NCBI RefSeq assembly: GCF_004683965.1
Contig: NZ_CP038436.1
Location: forward strand, 2,790,001 to 2,854,000
Source of the DNA: Nocardioides seonyuensis
GTDB taxonomy: Bacteria > Actinomycetota > Actinomycetes > Propionibacteriales > Nocardioidaceae
Length of the DNA: 64,000 nucleotides
Direction of reading: 5' to 3'
Numbering within the stretch: position 1 is the first letter of the stretch; the number at the start of each line of letters is the position of its first letter. Positions 59,195-64,000 of the stretch are shown here, one piece after another. Under the pieces are notes generated by a model that made no database searches, was not told the DNA's origin, and saw only the letters and a program-made list of their open reading frames with translations. The translations under genes were made by a program, and so were the position numbers.

Positions 59195-59752
59195 TCACTC
59201 GTCCTCCGCGTGCTCGCTGAGCTCCTTGGCGAGCTCGTCCTTGCTCTTGCCCGAGGTCGGGACGTCGATATTGCGCGCCTGCTGGGCCAGCTGGTCCCGG
59301 GTGATGTCGTCGGGCTGCTCGCCCAGGTGCTCGGCCCGGCTGTCGAGGAACGCCTGTCCGAGCTCGGCGCGCCGCTCGGTGCTCAGGCCCTTGCGCATCC
59401 CCGGCAGGACGGTCGACTCCTCCTCCTCGACGTGGTGGGTCACCGCGTCGACCAGCTTGGCCAGGGCGGTGTCGTAGGCCGGCGACGCCGGGTCGCAGTC
59501 GGCGAGCTCGGCGAGGAGCTGGTCGGCCAGCAGGTGCTCCTCCTGGCTGTGCTTGACGTCCTCGGCGATCCCGGCCTCGTCCCTGGCGGCGGGGTAGACG
59601 TCGGACTCCTCCGCGCGGCTGTGCGCGGTCAGCAAGGTGGTCAGGACGGGTGTGAGGCCGGGACGGCTGCCCGGGTCGGACTTGAGCGTCTCGAAGAGTC
59701 GCTCGACCTCTCGGTGGTCGGACATGATCAGGTCGACGACGTCTTGGCTCAT
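59195..59752 (-). CDS. Hemerythrin HHE-domain protein with Rho-N-like tail
   Basis: 185 residues. The HHE four-helix bundle shows the ligand motifs SDHREVERLF, HSRAEESDVYP, HSQEEHLLADQLL and HHVEEEESTVLP, which bind a diiron centre. The last 35 residues (ITRDQLAQQARNIDVPTSGK, then DELAKEL) form a Rho-N/SAP-like motif similar to the one at the end of the small gene at 57771. The role is O2, NO or peroxide sensing or iron buffering under stress. GAGGAG precedes ATG 59752. Confidence 0.88.
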   Translation of the reverse strand: MSQDVVDLIMSDHREVERLFETLKSDPGSRPGLTPVLTTLLTAHSRAEESDVYPAARDEAGIAEDVKHSQEEHLLADQLLAELADCDPASPAYDTALAKLVDAVTHHVEEEESTVLPGMRKGLSTERRAELGQAFLDSRAEHLGEQPDDITRDQLAQQARNIDVPTSGKSKDELAKELSEHAEDE

Positions 59753-59868
59753 CGGTGCACTCCTCGTGTTCTGCGGACTCGGTGCCGGCTGTACAGCCGC
59801 GAGGAGGGGTGTACCCGTGGACACGGGGTCCACCCCTGTCCAGTGAGAAGGAGCGCGGCGTGGCGCCT

Positions 59869-60492
59869 CTAGTCGGTGGTGATGTCGTGCAGCAACGCGT
59901 CGACGGAGGTCTTGGCGTCGACCTGCACGATCTGGCCCTCGGCGACGGTCGTGACGAGGCGCTGGGCCAGCTCGCGCACCTTGGTGTTGCGGTTGCGCGA
60001 CCACCAGCGAAGCATGGCGAACGCCGCCCGCTCGTCGATGCCGTAGACGAGCATCAGGATCCCCTTGGCCTGCTCGATGACCGCTCGTTGCTCGAGGGAC
60101 TCGAAGGCGACGCGGGTGGCGTCCTCGGTCTCCTCCTCGAACTCCGGGGTCAGGTCGAGGTAGAAGCCTTCGAACGTGGTGCCCGAGTCCGCGACCGTGC
60201 TCTCTCCCACCAGCACGACGCGTCGCTCGCTGCCGTCCTCTCGCACGAGGCGGTAGGTGAGGCTGCACGACATCGAGGTCTGCAGGACCTCCTTGAGCAG
60301 CATGCGGACACGCTCACGGTCGTCGGGGTGCTTGCTTCGGAGGATCAGATCGAAGGTCGGGGTGACCGAGCCGGGCTCGAGCCCGTGGATGGCGTAGACC
60401 TTGTCGTCCCACTCCCAGGTGTCGGTGTCGGCGTCGTAGCAGAACCGGCCCGTGTTCGACCCCGCGGGGAGCCTGCCGTCGAAAGTTGTCAC
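59869..60492 (-). CDS. PAS-ANTAR RNA-binding antitermination regulator
   Basis: About 207 residues from GTG 60492. A PAS fold (RFCYDADTDTWEWDDKVYAI to EGFYLDL) is followed by an ANTAR domain (AVIEQAKGILMLVYGIDERA, AFAMLRWWSRNRNTKVRELA). ANTAR proteins bind paired hexaloop RNA hairpins to block terminators. The frame stays open upstream to 60588 and beyond, so the true start is uncertain; the chosen GTG lies just before the PAS fold with GAGAGGG upstream. PAS-ANTAR proteins are common stress regulators in Actinobacteria. Confidence 0.85.
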   Translation of the reverse strand: MTTFDGRLPAGSNTGRFCYDADTDTWEWDDKVYAIHGLEPGSVTPTFDLILRSKHPDDRERVRMLLKEVLQTSMSCSLTYRLVREDGSERRVVLVGESTVADSGTTFEGFYLDLTPEFEEETEDATRVAFESLEQRAVIEQAKGILMLVYGIDERAAFAMLRWWSRNRNTKVRELAQRLVTTVAEGQIVQVDAKTSVDALLHDITTD

Positions 60493-60721
60493 CTTTGCCC
60501 TCTCGATGGCCAGATCACGTCGCGGGCTGGCGTGACGTCGCCGACCATGGAGGAGTTTAGTCCCAGGTGAGCCGAAAAGGTGCATGGCGAAGGCGCCGCG
60601 CGGCCCCCGGGGCGGTGTTCTGGACCCCGGGGGCCTTCGGCGAGTGACGTCCGCGGCGATCACTCCCGCTCCGGGGTCGTACCCCGAGTTCACCGGTCTA
60701 CACCCGGGAGCCCGAAATAGA

Positions 60722-60760
60722 CTCGACCCCGGCCGGCGCAGCGCGCCGACCGGGGTCGAG
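60722..60760 (-). terminator. Terminator of the secreted-protein gene
   Basis: An 18-bp stem with one mismatch (60722-60739 with 60743-60760, loop AGC), 14 bases after the minus-strand gene ending at 60774. Confidence 0.82.
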
Positions 60761-60773
60761 AAGGTGGATCAGG

Positions 60774-61463
60774 TCAGCCGACTTCGATGGTGCCGAAGCT
60801 GCGGTCCTGGCCGGCCGGCTCCTGGGCGCCGATGAGGCCGATCGCCGTGATGAAGGCAGAGCCCTCGGTCGTCAGGTTGGCCAGGAAGTTGTTGGCCACC
60901 TCCTGGCTGATCTGACCGGCGGTCGTCGAGGTCTCCGCCTGGGCGTTGCCGGCGGCGACCGTGACGATCGGGGCGATCGCGTCCGGCGGGGGAGCGGCGG
61001 TGCGCGGCACGGTGAGGACTGCCTGGCGCTGGCCAGGGTTCACGACCGAGCCCGCGATGTTGTAGAACGGCGTGCTGTCGCCCTGGACGTGGGACACGCC
61101 GAAGGTGATCAGCGTCTCGGCGGCTGCGAGCGAGGTCGTCACCTGCACCGACAGCGGAGGCGCCGGCACGCTGGTGTTGGGGGCGACGTGGGTCGGGATG
61201 GTCGTGGTCACCACGACGTCCCAGATGTCCTGGTTCAGCCACCCGGCGGGGGTGGTGTACGGCGGGGCCGTCTGCGCCGGGATCAGGGCCGCGGTGGCCA
61301 CCTTGTTGAGACCCGCGAAGACCCGGTAGGTCAGGTTGCGCGTGATGGTCTGCTCATGTGACGTCGCGAATGCGGGCGCCGCGGACACGACGGCGACGGC
61401 CGGCACGCCCCAGGCGGCGGTCTTGGTCACCGCCCGTCGAGACACGTTGGTGTTCTCAAACAT
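60774..61463 (-). CDS. Secreted protein with twin-arginine type signal, hypothetical
   Basis: 229 residues. The N-terminus MFENTNVSRRAVTKTAAWGV has paired Arg before a hydrophobic stretch (PAVAVVSAAPAFA) ending in a signal peptidase site AFA, typical of Tat-exported or cell-wall proteins. The mature part is Thr/Val/Ala-rich with beta-strand character (TISVPAPPLSVQV-like repeats of alternating residues), suggesting an adhesion-like fold. No enzyme motif is visible. The upstream 160 bases are AT-rich and hold the promoter. A strong terminator follows. Confidence 0.75.
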   Translation of the reverse strand: MFENTNVSRRAVTKTAAWGVPAVAVVSAAPAFATSHEQTITRNLTYRVFAGLNKVATAALIPAQTAPPYTTPAGWLNQDIWDVVVTTTIPTHVAPNTSVPAPPLSVQVTTSLAAAETLITFGVSHVQGDSTPFYNIAGSVVNPGQRQAVLTVPRTAAPPPDAIAPIVTVAAGNAQAETSTTAGQISQEVANNFLANLTTEGSAFITAIGLIGAQEPAGQDRSFGTIEVG

Positions 61464-61627
61464 ATTGCGATCTCCCTCTAGGTTGTTGCACGAGCAGGGA
61501 AGCGGCCGACCGTCCGATCAGTCGGAGCCCTGCGTGATGCGCCTCATACTGGTGGGTAGGTCAACCGCTGAGTAACCCCAAGTCCGTCATCCGAGACAAT
61601 CTTTACCGTTTCGTTATCTGTTTTCCC

Positions 61628-63658
61628 TCACGCGTCCTTCGCCACCAGGGTCAACACGTCATAGGTGGCCACCGGCTCGTCCTCGGCATTGACCACGAGA
61701 GCGTCCCAGCGCACCTCTCCGTAGTCGGCCGACGCACGCGGCGTGACCTGCTTCACCGTGAGCGTCACGGCGATCGAGTCCCCCGCCCTGACGGGCGTGA
61801 GGAAGCGCAGGTTGTCCACGCCGAAGTTCGCCAGCACGGGTCCGGGGTCAGGGTCGACGAACAGGCCGGCGGCCAGCGAGACGACCAGGTAGCCGTGCGC
61901 CACGATTCCGCCGAAGAGGGGGTTCGCCGCCGCCGCGTCGGGATCGGTGTGGGCGTAGAACGTGTCCCCGGTGAAGTCCGCGAAGTGCTCGATGTCCGCG
62001 CGCGAGACCACACGCGACTCGGAGACGATCGTGTCTCCAACCCGCAGCGTCGACAGCGAGTGGCGGAACGGGTGCTCAGGCGTCGTCGTACGCGCCGAGC
62101 CGCGGGTCCAGCGCCCGGTGATCGCGGTCAGCATGTCGGGGGAGGCCTGAATGGCCGAGCGCTGCATGTGGTGCAGCACCCCTCGCACGCCGCCGAGCTC
62201 CTCGCCACCGCCCGCCCGGCCCGGCCCGCCGTGCACGAGCATCGGGAGGGGGGAGCCGTGGCCGGTGGACTCGGCGGCGTCGTCGCGGTCGAGCACGAGG
62301 ATGCGCCCGTGCCATGGGGCCAGCCCGAGCACGAGCGACCGGGCGACCTCGGGGTCGTGGGTCACGACAGACCCGACGAGGGAGCCCCGCCCGCGGGCCG
62401 CCATCGCGACGGCCTCGTCGACCGTGGAGTACGACATCACCGTCGAGACCGGGCCGAACGGCTCGACGTCGTGCGGCTCGACCGCGCCCTGACGAGCCCG
62501 CAGCAGGACCGGTGACATGAAGGCTCCGCGCTCGGCATCGGCGTCGACCGGCGACACCTCGGTGGGATGTCCGTGGACGACGTCGCACGACGCGCGCAGC
62601 GCCTCCACCGCCTTGCGGACCTCCTCGCGCTGGGCGAGTGACGCCAGTGCGCCCATCCGGACCGACTCGTCCGCAGGGTTGCCGACCGTGATCCGGGAGA
62701 GCCGTTCGGCGAGGTCGTCGACCACCTGGTCGGCGACGGCGTCGGGCACGATGACCCGGCGGATCGCCGTGCACTTCTGCCCCGCCTTGACGGTCATCTC
62801 GGTCACCACGCCCTTGAGGAACAGGTCCCACTCGGGCTGGTCGGGGGTGACGTCGGGCCCGAGCGCCGAGCAGTTGAGGGAGTCCGCCTCGACCTGGAGG
62901 GTGGCGCCGCCGTGCACGATGGAGGGGTGCTGTCGCAGGATGCCCGCGGTGTGGGCGGAGCCGGTGAACGCGACGGAGTCCTGGACGCCGAGGTGGTCCA
63001 GGAGGGTCCCGGCGGAGCCGCACAGCAGCTGCAGCGACCCCTCCGGCAGGATCCCGGCCTCGATGATGCGTCGTACCACCAGCTCGGTGAGGTAGGCGGT
63101 CTGGCTGGCCGGCTTGACGATCGTGGGCAGGCCGGCCAGGAACGCGGGGGCCAGCTTCTCGAGCATGCCCCACACGGGGAAGTTGAACGCGTTGATCTGG
63201 ACGGCGACGCCGGGTCGCGAGGTGTAGACGTGCTGGCCCACGAAGGAGCCGGAGCGGCCGAGCTGCTCGAGCTCCCCGTCGCACACCACGGTGTCGTACG
63301 GCAGCTCGCGCCGTGCCTTGGAGGAGAAGGAGAACAGCGTGCCGAAGCCGCCGTCGATGTCGACCATCGAGTCACGGCGAGTGGCGCCGGTGCGCGTGGA
63401 CAGCTCGTAGAGCTCCTCCTTCAGGCCGCTGAGGTGGGTGCCGACGTCCTTGAGCAGCAGGGCCCGCTCGTGGAAGTTGAGCTCCCGGACCGCCGGCCCA
63501 CCCACGGTGCGGGCGTGGTCCACCATCGAGGCGAGGTCGAGGCCGCTGCTGGAGACGCGCGCGACCTCCTCGCCTGTCGTGGCGTCCAGCAGGGGGTCGC
63601 CCTCGCCGGTCGGCGTGCGCCAGCTCCCGGCGACGTAGCTCTCGAGCAGTCGACTCAC
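61628..63658 (-). CDS. paaZ: Phenylacetate pathway bifunctional protein PaaZ
   Basis: 676 residues, close to E. coli PaaZ (681). The N-terminal aldehyde dehydrogenase domain has E258 (VEADSLNCS) and nucleophile C296 (KAGQKCTAIR). The C-terminal MaoC-like hydratase domain shows FTGDTFYAHTDPDAAAANPL with Asp and His. It opens the oxepin-CoA ring and oxidises the resulting aldehyde. The GTG at 63658 is chosen with AAGGGACC upstream; the frame extends a further 21 codons without similarity. It is divergent from paaA across a palindromic operator. Confidence 0.93.
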   Translation of the reverse strand: MSRLLESYVAGSWRTPTGEGDPLLDATTGEEVARVSSSGLDLASMVDHARTVGGPAVRELNFHERALLLKDVGTHLSGLKEELYELSTRTGATRRDSMVDIDGGFGTLFSFSSKARRELPYDTVVCDGELEQLGRSGSFVGQHVYTSRPGVAVQINAFNFPVWGMLEKLAPAFLAGLPTIVKPASQTAYLTELVVRRIIEAGILPEGSLQLLCGSAGTLLDHLGVQDSVAFTGSAHTAGILRQHPSIVHGGATLQVEADSLNCSALGPDVTPDQPEWDLFLKGVVTEMTVKAGQKCTAIRRVIVPDAVADQVVDDLAERLSRITVGNPADESVRMGALASLAQREEVRKAVEALRASCDVVHGHPTEVSPVDADAERGAFMSPVLLRARQGAVEPHDVEPFGPVSTVMSYSTVDEAVAMAARGRGSLVGSVVTHDPEVARSLVLGLAPWHGRILVLDRDDAAESTGHGSPLPMLVHGGPGRAGGGEELGGVRGVLHHMQRSAIQASPDMLTAITGRWTRGSARTTTPEHPFRHSLSTLRVGDTIVSESRVVSRADIEHFADFTGDTFYAHTDPDAAAANPLFGGIVAHGYLVVSLAAGLFVDPDPGPVLANFGVDNLRFLTPVRAGDSIAVTLTVKQVTPRASADYGEVRWDALVVNAEDEPVATYDVLTLVAKDA

Positions 63659-63724
63659 GGCGGTCCCTTCGCAGTCGGGGCAGGCGGGCTCGATTGCACG
63701 GCTGCGTGACGCGTGCCACACTAA

Positions 63725-63746
63725 TACCCGACCGTTCGGTCAGTAA
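63725..63746. promoter_or_regulatory. Palindromic operator between paaZ and paaA
   Basis: GACCG-TT-CGGTC (63730-63741) lies in an AT-rich patch between the divergent starts. It resembles the TetR-type PaaR sites of actinobacterial phenylacetate clusters. No paaR gene is in view. Confidence 0.6.
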
Positions 63747-63775
63747 ATGTGGTGGACGTGACCGGGAGGACCTGG

Positions 63776-64000
63776 ATGTTGCAGGAGCACTTCGACGCGA
63801 CGATCGCGCGCAACGACCGGATCGAGCCGCGCGACTGGATGCCCGACGCCTACCGCGCCACCCTCGTCCGGCAGGTCGCCCAGCACGCCCACAGCGAGAT
63901 CATCGGCATGCAGCCGGAGGGCAGCTGGATCGGCCGCGCCCCCTCGCTGCGACGCAAGGCGATCCTCCTGGCGAAGGTCCAGGACGAGGCCGGGCACGGG
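63776..64000 (+). CDS. paaA: PaaA, 1,2-phenylacetyl-CoA epoxidase catalytic subunit (5' part, continues beyond window)
   Basis: The first 75 codons are present and the frame runs to the window edge. [20 protein letters not shown] and [20 protein letters not shown] are conserved PaaA sequence, and QDEAGHG is the start of the diiron-ligand helix. PaaA is the catalytic subunit of the multicomponent epoxidase that attacks phenylacetyl-CoA. ATG 63776 is chosen with GGGAGGA five bases upstream; GTG 63752 is in frame but lacks a site. Confidence 0.92.
   Translation, partial: MLQEHFDATIARNDRIEPRDWMPDAYRATLVRQVAQHAHSEIIGMQPEGSWIGRAPSLRRKAILLAKVQDEAGHG

Overview
The window is high-GC actinobacterial DNA. 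A WhiB-family regulator, a UPF0182 protein, a UvrD2 helicase with a tetracysteine/HRDC tail, a mycoredoxin, an AdnB-type helicase-nuclease, an F420-type luciferase-like enzyme and a PPA1309-family protein (named from a Propionibacterium gene) together point to the order Propionibacteriales, most likely Nocardioides or a close relative. Species cannot be fixed from sequence reading alone. Many core genes carry a TANNNT -10 hexamer 6-7 bases before the start codon, the hallmark of leaderless actinobacterial transcripts.

Bases 1-18,197 are conserved chromosome core with the gene content of the mycobacterial adnB-nudC-mrx1-uvrD2-whiB7-...-Lon-like protease-UPF0182 neighbourhood. The order is the 3' end of adnB, deoD, nudC, a zinc-ribbon protein, mycoredoxin, uvrD2, whiB7 behind a long attenuator-like leader, small zinc-ribbon proteins, a crotonase, a PHP-domain protein, a YgjP-like metallopeptidase, a Nudix hydrolase, a Zincin_2 protein, moaE, a membrane Lon/PDZ protease, a PPA1309 protein and the large UPF0182 membrane protein.

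Bases 18,238-37,685 are a genomic island inserted into the 3' end of an initiator tRNA-Met gene. A tyrosine integrase lies just inside the left end, and a 35-bp perfect copy of the tRNA 3' end marks the right end. The host terminator of the tRNA has been displaced to 37.7 kb. Cargo: two cytochrome P450s, one of them a CYP153-like alkane hydroxylase in an operon with its ferredoxin and ferredoxin reductase and opposite an AraC regulator; an MMPL exporter with its own TetR; a BtrH/DUF4872 protein; an acyltransferase; several TetR/MarR regulators. It also carries decayed genes: a VapBC-like pair and a doubly frameshifted transglutaminase-like gene. No conjugation or replication genes are visible.

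Bases 37,803-48,728 hold a thioesterase, a TetR repressor and a nine-gene operon that appears to encode the whole route from cyclohexanecarboxylate to crotonyl-CoA: AliA-like ligase, AliB-like dehydrogenase, BadK-, BadH- and BadI-like enzymes for ring opening, then beta-oxidation to glutaryl-CoA and glutaryl-CoA dehydrogenase. The operon starts from a TTGACA-N17-TAGATT promoter overlapped by repeated TGAATCT-type operators. If the island P450 oxidises alkyl side chains, the adjacent operon could finish degradation of alkylcyclohexanes; this link is an inference.

Bases 48.7-64 kb carry a TerC protein behind a yybP-ykoY-like manganese riboswitch, a CBS protein, galK, a redox/flavin group (luciferase-like enzymes, FAD-Rieske oxidoreductase, CDGSH protein translationally coupled to a haem-oxygenase-like diiron protein, isochorismatase, FMN reductase), a stress group (SigB/SigF-type sigma factor, hemerythrin, PAS-ANTAR regulator), a Tat-type secreted protein, and the divergent start of a phenylacetate cluster (paaZ, paaA).
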